A stretch of DNA of 7,178 nucleotides from an uncultured Collinsella sp. (GCA_902478705.1 CABSMB010000059.1:1-7178), one strand, 5' to 3'. Counted from the first letter of the stretch, positions 1 through 7,078 are shown. The notes: generated by a model not told the origin, from the sequence alone. Made by a program: numbers and translations.

Positions 1-55
1 GAGCGTCCGGCTGATAACCGGGAGGTCACAAGTTCGAATCTTGTCAGGTCCACCA
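1..55 (+). tRNA. tRNA-Ile(GAT), 5' part missing at the window edge
   Basis: This is the 3' part of an isoleucine tRNA, beginning at the descending strand of the D stem. The anticodon GAT is at 13-15 in the loop CTGATAA. The variable region, the T arm with TTCGAAT, the 3' acceptor strand CAGGTCC and an encoded CCA (53-55) follow. All 55 bases are identical to the corresponding part of the complete tRNA-Ile at 203-279. The 5' acceptor and D-arm bases lie outside the window, so the gene is cut by the edge rather than degraded. Confidence 0.95.
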
Positions 56-66
56 CTTTCTTTCGC

Positions 67-111
67 AATAAACACCCCAGCGAGAGCCGAGTCGCCGCTG
101 GGGTGTTTATT
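67..111 (+). terminator. Perfect 16-bp hairpin, probable bidirectional terminator
   Basis: The arms AATAAACACCCCAGCG (67-82) and CGCTGGGGTGTTTATT (96-111) pair perfectly around a 13-base loop. The A/T-rich base of the stem gives a short U-rich tail on either strand, although there is no long uninterrupted T run. It lies 11 bases after the first tRNA-Ile and 11 bases before tRNA-Ala. It most simply ends the upstream tRNA transcript, but it leaves no room for an ordinary promoter for the next tRNA. A role in processing or partial read-through is the alternative. Confidence 0.7.
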
Positions 112-122
112 ACTTTCTCCGT

Positions 123-198
123 GGGGGTTTAGCTCAGCTGGGAGAGCGCGGGCTTTGCAAGCCTGAGGTCAGGGGTTCGATCCCCCTAACCTCCACCA
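123..198 (+). tRNA. tRNA-Ala(TGC)
   Basis: A complete 76-base alanine tRNA with encoded CCA. The acceptor strands GGGGGTT (123-129) and AACCTCC (188-194) pair with a single wobble at the third position. This is the G3:U70 pair that is the established identity element for alanyl-tRNA synthetase. The D stem is GCTC/GAGC. The anticodon loop TTTGCAA (154-160) carries TGC at 156-158, and the T loop is TTCGATC. The TGC anticodon reads GCN codons, GCA directly. The next tRNA starts 4 bases later, so the two are surely co-transcribed. Confidence 0.98.
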
Positions 199-202
199 TG
201 AT

Positions 203-279
203 GGACCTGTAGCTCAGTTGGTTAGAGCGTCCGGCTGATAACCGGGAGGTCACAAGTTCGAATCTTGTCAGGTCCACCA
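203..279 (+). tRNA. tRNA-Ile(GAT)
   Basis: A complete 77-base isoleucine tRNA. The acceptor stem GGACCTG (203-209) with CAGGTCC (269-275) is seven perfect pairs. The D stem is GCTC/GAGC. The anticodon stem TCCGG/CCGGG encloses CTGATAA with anticodon GAT at 237-239. The T loop is TTCGAAT and CCA is encoded (277-279). It reads ATC and ATT codons. Its 3' 55 bases match the partial copy at the left edge exactly. Ala plus Ile is the pairing usually seen in rRNA operon spacers, but here a terminator follows instead of 23S rRNA. Confidence 0.98.
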
Positions 280-289
280 TCAAAACGTT

Positions 290-322
290 AAAAGCCCTGG
301 GGCGTTGCCTCGGGGCTTTTTT
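290..322 (+). terminator. Intrinsic terminator of the tRNA-Ala/tRNA-Ile transcript
   Basis: The strands 290-302 and 308-320 form a 13-bp stem with two G-T wobbles and core AAAAGCCC/GGGCTTTT. The loop is CGTTG (303-307), and a run of six T spans 317-322. It begins 10 bases after the CCA of tRNA-Ile, the expected place for Rho-independent termination of the tRNA transcript. Confidence 0.9.
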
Positions 323-333
323 CTTATCAAACA

Positions 334-372
334 AAAGTAGTCAAAATAGCCCCGTCCCAAATTAACTACTTT
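334..372. repeat. Inverted repeat upstream of the DUF151 gene promoter
   Basis: The arms AAAGTAGTCAA (334-344) and TTAACTACTTT (362-372) are complementary apart from one C/A mismatch. They enclose a 17-base centre containing CCCCGTCCC. The element ends five bases before the candidate -35 hexamer. It could be a protein-binding site or a dispersed palindromic intergenic repeat. The A/T-rich arms and large centre make it a poor terminator. Its role is not known from the sequence. Confidence 0.5.
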
Positions 373-376
373 GATT

Positions 377-406
377 TTGTGTGCTGGGCGAAAGATTGGG
401 TAGTAT
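377..406 (+). promoter_or_regulatory. Candidate promoter for the DUF151 gene and the following genes
   Basis: TTGTGT (377-382) and TAGTAT (401-406) resemble -35 and -10 hexamers with an 18-base spacer. Transcription would start near 413, giving a leader of about 50 bases to the start codon at 464. Both hexamers deviate from consensus, so this is a tentative call. It is supported mainly by its position after the tRNA terminator and before the first gene of the block. Confidence 0.35.
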
Positions 407-463
407 AGCTATTCAATGCGGCGACCCTGCCGTGTGTTAACCGCTACGTACCGGAGGTGTTCC

Positions 464-964
464 ATGGTTCGTGTCGACATAGAGACCATCGTCATGGCCG
501 CCGGTCCCGTGCCATCGCTTATCGTGCTTCGTGAGCGCTGCGGCAAGTCGGATTCGACGGCGCCCCTGCGTTCGCTTTCCATTCAGACCGGCTCGTTTGA
601 GGCCGCGGCCATTAGCCGTGGTATCGATAGCGGTCGCGCCGAGCGCCCGATAACGCATGACCTGCTGCTTGACACCGTCGATGCCCTGGGCGCCAAGCTC
701 GAGCGCATCGAGATCGTTCGCGCCGAGCCGCCGGTGTTCTATGCGACGATTGTCGTGCTGGTCGATGGTGACGAGCGCAAGATTGACGCCCGCCCCAGTG
801 ACGCCATTGCCCTTGCCGTGCGCAGTAATGCCCCCATGTTCGTGGAGGACGACATCATGAATCGCCTGGGTACCGTTTCTGCCCATGCCGAGGAAGTTGA
901 CGACGAGCAGGAGTTCGAGAAGTTCGACGAGTTCGTCCATACGCTCTCCCCCGATGATTTCTAA
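464..964 (+). CDS. Bifunctional nuclease (BFN, DUF151) domain protein
   Basis: A 166-aa soluble protein made almost entirely of one BFN/DUF151 domain. Characteristic segments are GSFEAAAI (residues 43-50), RPITHDLL (61-68), a variable strand region (about 78-100) and DARPSDAIALAVR (108-120). These correspond to conserved blocks of the family typified by Thermotoga TM0160. Plant members have been reported to have DNase and RNase activity. The bacterial role is poorly known and activity here is not shown. The acidic tail (residues 143-166) is variable in the family. The ATG at 464 was chosen because GGAGG (453-457) sits six bases upstream. An in-frame ATG at 416 lacks a Shine-Dalgarno site and would fall almost on the predicted transcription start. 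The stop TAA is immediately followed by an ATG of the next frame. Confidence 0.93.
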   Translation: MVRVDIETIVMAAGPVPSLIVLRERCGKSDSTAPLRSLSIQTGSFEAAAISRGIDSGRAERPITHDLLLDTVDALGAKLERIEIVRAEPPVFYATIVVLVDGDERKIDARPSDAIALAVRSNAPMFVEDDIMNRLGTVSAHAEEVDDEQEFEKFDEFVHTLSPDDF

Positions 965-994
965 ATGTCTGGCACGCGAGCGGAGAGGTCGTTG

Positions 995-1351
995 ATGGGT
1001 ACCCGCGTATCGGCTGAAGCGGTCGCCATCGCGCGTGAAGCCCAGATGCGCTCGGAGGCATCCGAGGCGGCTCGCATCGCCTATGTGACGCAGGCCCGCA
1101 CGCTTCGCGAGCGCCGCGGCTCCTATATCAAGATGGTTATCATCTCCGCCCTTGTCGCGGTAATCTGTTCTCGTCTTCGTGGTACAGTTGGTGCGCTTGG
1201 GTTTTCGATTTCAACAGGCTTGGTAATCTGGGGTGTGGTCGATGCGGTAATGCTGACCAACCAGATCAAGGTACTCGACAAGCGCGCGATGGATATGACG
1301 CGCGCCCGCGACGCTGCCGCCAAGATCGCTGCCGAGGCACAAGAACTGTAA
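995..1351 (+). CDS. Small two-helix membrane protein of unknown function
   Basis: A 118-aa protein I do not recognise. Residues 1-44 are polar and alanine/arginine/glutamate-rich, probably helical. Two hydrophobic segments follow, about 45-60 and 64-88. The C-terminal tail (89-118) is again charged and alanine-rich, a likely amphipathic helix or coiled coil. A hairpin membrane topology with both ends on the same side is inferred. The ATG at 995 was chosen because GGAGAGG (982-988) lies six bases before it. An in-frame ATG at 965, abutting the previous stop codon, would add ten residues but has no Shine-Dalgarno site of its own. The 30-base gap from the preceding gene and a similar gap after it indicate co-transcription. 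No catalytic motif is visible. Confidence 0.85.
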   Translation: MGTRVSAEAVAIAREAQMRSEASEAARIAYVTQARTLRERRGSYIKMVIISALVAVICSRLRGTVGALGFSISTGLVIWGVVDAVMLTNQIKVLDKRAMDMTRARDAAAKIAAEAQEL

Positions 1352-1381
1352 CGACGCCGGATTCGATGGGAAGGTCTAGAG

Positions 1382-1831
1382 ATGGCACAGGATATGCAGG
1401 ACGCCGGTAACGTCTCCGCCGAGCTCGACGCCATGGTGTGTGACCTGATTGGTGCGTTCTTGGACGACCTTGCCGCCGGCGAGAATCCGGGCGTAGTCGT
1501 GGCGATCGAGGACGCTGCTTCCAACCGCTATCTGGCCGCGCTCGACGAGGATGGCGAGGAGGCATGCCTGGAGGCTGCCACCAACTTTATCTCCGAGCAC
1601 AAGATGGGCCTTAAGGACGAGGGCCTGGGCCGTATCGCCCGCTATGCCATCGGCTATACCGGCTGCGTCGAGATTGACGGCGGCTACCATGACGCTCTAC
1701 TCGTGAGCTTCTTTGAGACGACGCTCGAGAGCGGCTTTTCGGCATATGTGCTGTATGAGGGCATGGGCGCCGGCGATGGTTTTATGTGGAGCGACCCTGA
1801 ACCTGCAGGTGAGGAAACCCCTCTCATCTAA
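1382..1831 (+). CDS. Acidic conserved-looking protein of unknown function
   Basis: A 149-aa soluble protein, rich in Asp and Glu, with no signal peptide or membrane segment. I cannot assign it to a family. The N-terminal half looks helical (residues about 10-32 and 55-75). A central part with IGYTGCVEIDGGYHDALLVS (about 98-117) looks like alternating strands and would suit a small alpha/beta domain. GGGAAGG (1368-1374) sits seven bases before the ATG, and the gap to the preceding gene is 30 bases, so it is probably in the same transcript. Reading-frame quality matches its neighbours: strong third-position GC and no interruptions. It ends 117 bases before typA. Confidence 0.85.
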   Translation: MAQDMQDAGNVSAELDAMVCDLIGAFLDDLAAGENPGVVVAIEDAASNRYLAALDEDGEEACLEAATNFISEHKMGLKDEGLGRIARYAIGYTGCVEIDGGYHDALLVSFFETTLESGFSAYVLYEGMGAGDGFMWSDPEPAGEETPLI

Positions 1832-1948
1832 AATCGCTAAAATAAACGAGTTTTCGGTAAAAGGCTCAATATTCCCGCTGAGCGTTGTATCGCTGGGCGG
1901 GCCGCATACGTGTGCCGTTTGTATATGGATAGAAGATAGGGGAACTAC
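1832..1948 (+). promoter_or_regulatory. typA leader with A/T-rich start and a stable hairpin
   Basis: The first 50 bases are markedly A/T-rich and, from 1829, include two TAAAAT hexamers (1829-1834 and 1838-1843). No convincing -35 partner is placed for either. Downstream, CCCGC (1874-1878) pairs with GCGGG (1897-1901), and inside it AGCG (1881-1884) pairs with CGCT (1891-1894) around TTGTAT. There is no T run after this hairpin, so it is not an intrinsic terminator. AGGGGA (1938-1943) is the typA ribosome binding site, five bases before the ATG. typA may be transcribed from here as well as from the upstream genes. Confidence 0.4.
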
Positions 1949-3787
<1,839 letters not shown>

Positions 3788-3814
3788 GCGCTGTGGCTTA
3801 TAACCGCCAATAAG

Positions 3815-3850
3815 AAAGGGCGTCGACCGCAATGGTCGGCGCCTTTTTTT
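3815..3850 (+). terminator. Intrinsic terminator after typA
   Basis: The strands 3815-3828 and 3834-3847 form a 14-bp stem, with GGGCGTCGACC opposite GGTCGGCGCC(T) and two G-T wobbles. The loop is GCAAT (3829-3833), and seven T span 3844-3850. It starts 27 bases after the typA stop codon and ends the plus-strand block. Because the stem base is AAA/TTT, it offers little on the opposite strand. Confidence 0.93.
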
Positions 3851-3873
3851 GTACACAGGGGTTGAGTTGGTCT

Positions 3874-3903
3874 GCACCACCACAAAGGTGCCTGTCCCCT
3901 TTG
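3874..3903. repeat. Nested short palindromes between convergent genes
   Basis: GCACC (3874-3878) pairs with GGTGC (3887-3891), and CAAAGG (3883-3888) pairs with CCTTTG (3898-3903), so the two hairpins overlap and are mutually exclusive. The segment GGTGCCTGTCCCCTTT resembles dispersed intergenic palindromic elements that I recall from several bacterial genomes. This is recall, not a search. It lies between the typA terminator and the stop codon of the converging gene. It could also help end transcription of the minus-strand gene, although no strong T run follows on that strand. Confidence 0.4.
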
Positions 3904-3918
3904 CGGGTGGATCGACGG

Positions 3919-5064
3919 CTAGGCGGAGGGAAGGCCCGGGGTGTTGGCGGCCTGCTGCGGCCTGAGGCGGGCGTTGCGCCAGATGATTTGGATAACGTAG
4001 CCGAGCATAAAGACAAAGGCCACGCCACTGATGAAGTCGCCGATGAGGGGAAGTCCCGTGAGGGCGCCTGCGGCGATACCGCCCACGGCGGCCATAGCGT
4101 AGCGGTTCTGGTTGTGTCCGACCATGCGGGCGATTGCGCATCCCGCAAAGGCACTCGACACCAGCGCGATGCCGATAACGCCGCACAAGAGGGTTCCGGC
4201 AAGCGACAGGCCAGCGATAGAGATAATCAGCAGCAGGACGGCGGGGACGACAGCAATCGTACCAAGAAGACCGCTCACCCACAGTGGCGTGGGGCGCTGG
4301 TGGAGCATGCCGGCGGCACTGGCAGTCGCACGCGGAAAGAAGAGCTCGAGCAGCAGGGCGACAAAGCAGGTCGAGAGCGCCGAGGCCACGATGCCGCCGA
4401 CGATATCGTTAAGGGTGGAAGTATCTTCGTTCTCGGTGCGGTCGATCTTGAGCGCGCCGACCTCGGCTTCTGCGGCGCGCTCGGGGTCCTCGGAAACATG
4501 CGCGCTCACGGTGCCGGTGATACGGGCGTTCTTGCCCAAGACGAGCTTATCGGCCCAAACCTCGACATCGCCCTCGACGGTGCCATCGATGGTCACGGTG
4601 TCGCCTGCGAGCGCTGCCGACTTGGCAGAGCCGCGCAGGGCAACCGTCTCGCCCATCGCGTAAAAACAGTTGGCGGTGCTACCAGTGTTGAGCACGACAT
4701 GCTGACCGGCTACCGTCACGCTGCCATCGATTGCGGTTTTGGAGATATCGATGGTGCGCGCCGCCAGGCGAACGGCTCCGCCTATGGTGCAGTCGCGAAT
4801 CGAGAGGGTATCGCCCGCGGCGATAATATCGCGGCCGATGGAAGCGTCGTCTAGGTTAAGGCTTTGGCCGGCCCAGTACAGGTCGCCCTCGACGCCAGAC
4901 GGATTTGAGTCAACTTCGGTTGCGAGCACGTTGCCCGCGGTGTCTGTGCCGGCGAACGACGTCGTGGGAAGCACGGTCAGCGCAAGCGCAATCAGTGCGA
5001 ATAGGAGGGCGATGCGGCCTAGCGCTTTACGGCGCCGGGACGACGGTTCAAGGTTACAAGGCAT
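3919..5064 (-). CDS. Exported polymer-forming (bactofilin-like) protein with C-terminal membrane domain
   Basis: A 381-aa protein. An Arg-rich N terminus (RRRK at 10-13) and a hydrophobic stretch (about 17-36) ending in SFA/G at 36-39 form a likely signal peptide. Residues about 55-190 are short turns of hydrophobic/Gly/Asp repeats, such as GRDIIAAGDTLSIRD and DTVTIDGTVEGDVEVWADKL, the pattern of a bactofilin-type right-handed beta-helix. A charged linker (about 190-218) leads to four or five membrane helices (about 221-243, 262-284, 286-312, 324-344, 346-363). Classical bactofilins are cytoplasmic scaffolds. Here the repeat region should lie outside the membrane, an inference from topology. 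The ATG at 5064 has AAGGA (5071-5075) six bases upstream. A TTG at 5112 would also be in frame but translates through an inverted repeat. Exact role unknown; envelope organisation is plausible. Confidence 0.85.
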   Translation of the reverse strand: MPCNLEPSSRRRKALGRIALLFALIALALTVLPTTSFAGTDTAGNVLATEVDSNPSGVEGDLYWAGQSLNLDDASIGRDIIAAGDTLSIRDCTIGGAVRLAARTIDISKTAIDGSVTVAGQHVVLNTGSTANCFYAMGETVALRGSAKSAALAGDTVTIDGTVEGDVEVWADKLVLGKNARITGTVSAHVSEDPERAAEAEVGALKIDRTENEDTSTLNDIVGGIVASALSTCFVALLLELFFPRATASAAGMLHQRPTPLWVSGLLGTIAVVPAVLLLIISIAGLSLAGTLLCGVIGIALVSSAFAGCAIARMVGHNQNRYAMAAVGGIAAGALTGLPLIGDFISGVAFVFMLGYVIQIIWRNARLRPQQAANTPGLPSA

Positions 5065-5076
5065 AGTGAATCCTTC

Positions 5077-5101
5077 GTTAGATACTCGACATGTATCTAA
5101 C
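5077..5101 (-). promoter_or_regulatory. 9-bp perfect inverted repeat adjoining the ribosome binding site
   Basis: GTTAGATAC (5077-5085) and GTATCTAAC (5093-5101) are exact inverted copies around a seven-base spacer. In the minus-strand transcript this is a hairpin ending one base before the GAAGGA ribosome binding site of the bactofilin-like gene. It may be an operator for a dimeric repressor or a leader hairpin that affects ribosome access. A four-codon ATG...TAA frame on the minus strand starts in the spacer, without a Shine-Dalgarno site. Confidence 0.6.
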
Positions 5102-5125
5102 AGGGTACCCAACGCGCGGGCGCTC

Positions 5126-5143
5126 TAAAAGAACCTCTCGGTT
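5126..5143 (-). terminator. Weak terminator-like hairpin after the TRIC-family gene
   Basis: On the minus strand AACC-GAGA-GGTT is a four-bp stem closed by a GNRA-type tetraloop. It is followed by CTTTTAG, about 28 bases past the stop codon of the TRIC gene. The stem is short, so termination would be partial. This leaves open read-through from the TRIC gene into the bactofilin-like gene, which are 106 bases apart. Confidence 0.3.
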
Positions 5144-5170
5144 GCATTTCGAAGGGTCGTGCCGCGCTGT

Positions 5171-5860
5171 CTACTTTTTGCGATGCAAGAAGCGCGCGAT
5201 GTCTTCTTCGGTGGGGCTTTTGATGTCAAAGCGCAGCGAGAGCCAGCGCAGACCCATGGTCACCGCGACGCATACGACCAGCGCGGCGACATTGCTCATG
5301 ATGCCGCTCATAACGAGACATACATAGCTTGCCGAGCCGGCGATGGCGGCGATGGCGTAGAAATTGGTGCGCTGGAAAATGCCCGGCACCACACCCATAA
5401 AGCTGTCGCGCAACATGCCGCCACCCACCGCGGTGAAAAAGCCCATCATGATGCATACGGCCGGCGCAAAGCCATAAACCAGTGCTTTGTCCGCTCCGGT
5501 GGCGGCGTAGATGCCGACCGAGATGATGTCGAGCAACGGGATGAGTTTCTCGGGTTTATCGACGATTGCCGGGAAGATGTAGATGATGGCCGCCGTGGCG
5601 ATGGAGAGCGGCAGCGCCATCGGCTGGTTGAGGATGTAGACGTTGCCGACCTGGAGTGTCATATCGCGCAAAAGACCGCCGCCCAGACCGCAGACCACCG
5701 CGAGCGCGACCGCGCCCACCAGGTCGAGCTTGTGCTCGCGCGCGACCAGCACGCCCGAGATCGATGCCGCGACAACAGCGAACATCTCGAGCCAAAATGG
5801 GATAGCGACCATGGCATCCGAGGCATGTGAGGTAACGGTTATAGCGGCGATGACGGGCAA
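5171..5860 (-). CDS. TRIC / UPF0126 family membrane channel or transporter (YadS-like)
   Basis: A membrane protein of 229 aa from the chosen start, with about seven hydrophobic helices. It contains two copies of the family's signature, GGGLLRD (residues 60-66) and GGGMLRD (146-152). Each is followed by a helix break, marking the internal duplication typical of the TRIC/UPF0126 fold. Family members form trimers in the inner membrane and have been described as cation channels; substrates of bacterial members are not settled. A polar tail (DIKSPTEEDIARFLHRKK) ends the protein. Start choice is uncertain. TTG at 5860 has AAAGGA (5868-5873) seven bases upstream. ATG at 5812 (213 aa) fits the usual family N terminus, MVAIPFWLEM, but has only a weak GGA before it. 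The upstream gene lies 210 bases away, so this gene probably has its own control. Confidence 0.92.
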   Translation of the reverse strand: MPVIAAITVTSHASDAMVAIPFWLEMFAVVAASISGVLVAREHKLDLVGAVALAVVCGLGGGLLRDMTLQVGNVYILNQPMALPLSIATAAIIYIFPAIVDKPEKLIPLLDIISVGIYAATGADKALVYGFAPAVCIMMGFFTAVGGGMLRDSFMGVVPGIFQRTNFYAIAAIAGSASYVCLVMSGIMSNVAALVVCVAVTMGLRWLSLRFDIKSPTEEDIARFLHRKK

Positions 5861-5897
5861 GATGGGGTCCTTTGAGTTACGGGTTTGGACAATGCCC

Positions 5898-6035
5898 GTA
5901 CATAGTACATGTTCGGCGCCGATTGCGACCCCATTGCTCGGCAAACGGTCGGGACTGGGTACGGCCATAGGTTTCAAACATGTACATCAGCCTCCAAAGA
6001 TGTCGAAAAATGTCGGTTTTGGAGGGTGGTGTACA
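5898..6035. promoter_or_regulatory. Palindrome-rich leader of the TRIC-family gene
   Basis: Within the 210-base gap between two minus-strand genes there are several ordered symmetric elements. CCTCCAAA (5991-5998) and TTTGGAGG (6018-6025) form an 8-bp inverted repeat. Its loop holds a direct repeat of ATGTCG (6000-6005 and 6010-6015). TGTACA flanks this on both sides (5981-5986 and 6030-6035). The left copy is part of the palindrome ATGTACAT (5980-5987). ACATGTAC at 5978-5985 reappears in opposite orientation at 5905-5912, next to a GTACAT direct repeat (5898-5903, 5905-5910). Nothing here ends in a T run. It resembles an operator array or a dispersed palindromic repeat more than a terminator. 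I recognise no known riboswitch. Confidence 0.5.
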
Positions 6036-6070
6036 CGTTTGGGGGAAGCGCGGGGTGAGTGGGTTCGTCG

Positions 6071-7078
6071 TTACTCAGAAGGCGACTCTTCGGCTTGATT
6101 GCTCTTCCAGTTGCGGATAAGCACCTTGCGCAGTTCGTTTTGCTTTCGCTGGTACTCGGCATCTACGCAACGAGGCATGCCGAGTGCTTCGCGGATATTG
6201 TTCATGGCACGGTGGAAAGCGAGTTGGCTGGCAAATTGCGTTGAGGTGAGCGTGACGATGCGACAGCCCATTTGGGCGAGTACGGCCTCTCGCTCCGCAT
6301 CTGCTCCCTTGCGTTCGGCCTCGTCGTGAAAGCCGCCCTTATATTCGATGCCGAGCTCTCTGCGCTTATAGGTAACAAGAGCGTCGATTTTGAGCGTTCG
6401 AACTTTGGTGCAATGCCAAAGTCGTTTAGGGATTTCGAGCGGCTTGTTGAGTTCGACACCTCGGATGCCAACGCCGCCTTCGCTCGTCGGGAGTGAAAGG
6501 GCGATAGCGGATGCGGTCTCCATGGGTGAGGCTGAGTGGTCGTAGATATGCCTGAGCGCGAGTCGGGCGCGTGTGGCACCGGGTTTGCCGGGGTGCCGAT
6601 CGAGCAGATCGACAATTTCGTTCTTGGAAGCGGTAGCTGGTTGATCGGTGTAAGGGTCATCGGGATTGAGCCCCATGCGATAATCACCGCAAACTTCGTA
6701 GCCGTATTCGAGGTATTCGATTCTGTCCATCCACTCGGCAGCGAATACGAAGGTAAGGGCTTCGTCGGCGATAAAAATACCAGGGGACAGCTCGTCAATA
6801 TGGTCGTAGGGTAGATTTTGGCCAAGAACGTGGCAATTTATACCGTTGGCGCGGATTCGCTCGAAGGCAAATACAACGGAGATATCGATAGTCTCAAGCA
6901 TGCTAGTGGGAATACCGCAGTCGGTAAGAGCCTGTCGAATGCGCGTGATACGTTGCTGGGTGGAGAGGCCTCTTGCGCCTATCTGGTAGTCGTGTTGCGC
7001 GATCGCTTGAACCAGGTCTTGTGGCGCATGATGGACGAGCCATGCGGTTTTATGCGTAATGAGAACAGGAGTATCCAT
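6071..7078 (-). CDS. Protein with C-terminal PD-(D/E)xK (DUF559/Vsr-like) nuclease core
   Basis: A 335-aa soluble protein with no signal peptide or membrane segment. The N-terminal about 215 residues are mixed and unrecognised, with helical stretches (38-55, 165-195) and little similarity I can name. The C-terminal part looks like the core of the PD-(D/E)xK superfamily, as in DUF559 and Vsr endonucleases. Asp232 in LKIDALV is followed by Glu245-x-Lys247 in LGIEYKGGFH. Then DAEREAVLAQMGCRIVTLT (260-278) matches the family's helix and final strand, with D260 and R263. These residues make metal-dependent DNA cleavage possible, but function is unproven. The layout of a variable front half and a DUF559-like tail recalls stand-alone proteins annotated hypothetical in Actinomycetota, sometimes near toxin-antitoxin genes. 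AGAGG (complement of 7085-7089) lies six bases before the ATG. No partner gene is visible; the region upstream is lost at the contig end. Confidence 0.85.
   Translation of the reverse strand: MDTPVLITHKTAWLVHHAPQDLVQAIAQHDYQIGARGLSTQQRITRIRQALTDCGIPTSMLETIDISVVFAFERIRANGINCHVLGQNLPYDHIDELSPGIFIADEALTFVFAAEWMDRIEYLEYGYEVCGDYRMGLNPDDPYTDQPATASKNEIVDLLDRHPGKPGATRARLALRHIYDHSASPMETASAIALSLPTSEGGVGIRGVELNKPLEIPKRLWHCTKVRTLKIDALVTYKRRELGIEYKGGFHDEAERKGADAEREAVLAQMGCRIVTLTSTQFASQLAFHRAMNNIREALGMPRCVDAEYQRKQNELRKVLIRNWKSNQAEESPSE

Noticed and set aside
1..322. Spacer of an rRNA operon, because of the Ile-Ala tRNA pair
   Set aside because: No 16S or 23S sequence is present, and a clear terminator follows the tRNAs.
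134..334. A 66-codon minus-strand frame over the tRNA genes
   Set aside because: It lies opposite tRNA-Ala, tRNA-Ile and a terminator. Such peptides (with LTRFELVTSRLSAGRSNQLSY-type strings) are a common mis-annotation of antisense tRNA sequence.
437..940. A 167-codon minus-strand frame opposite the DUF151 gene
   Set aside because: The plus strand has clear DUF151 motifs and a strong ribosome binding site. The antisense frame has neither.
3832..4854. A 340-codon plus-strand frame opposite the bactofilin-like gene
   Set aside because: It starts inside the typA terminator hairpin, is antisense to a gene with signal peptide and membrane helices, and is low-complexity (Asp, Gly, Arg, Ala, His).
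5159..5830. A 223-codon plus-strand frame opposite the TRIC-family gene
   Set aside because: It is a composition shadow of membrane-protein codons, rich in His, Asp and Arg, with no motif. The minus-strand frame carries the duplicated GGGxLRD signature.
5861..6000. A riboswitch in the TRIC-family leader
   Set aside because: The leader is long enough, but I could not match conserved cores of glycine, fluoride, SAM or other classes I know. No terminator or ribosome-site switch is evident.
5974..6162. A 62-codon minus-strand frame upstream of the TRIC-family gene
   Set aside because: It overlaps the end of the nuclease-core gene in another frame and then runs through the palindromes. It has no convincing start site.
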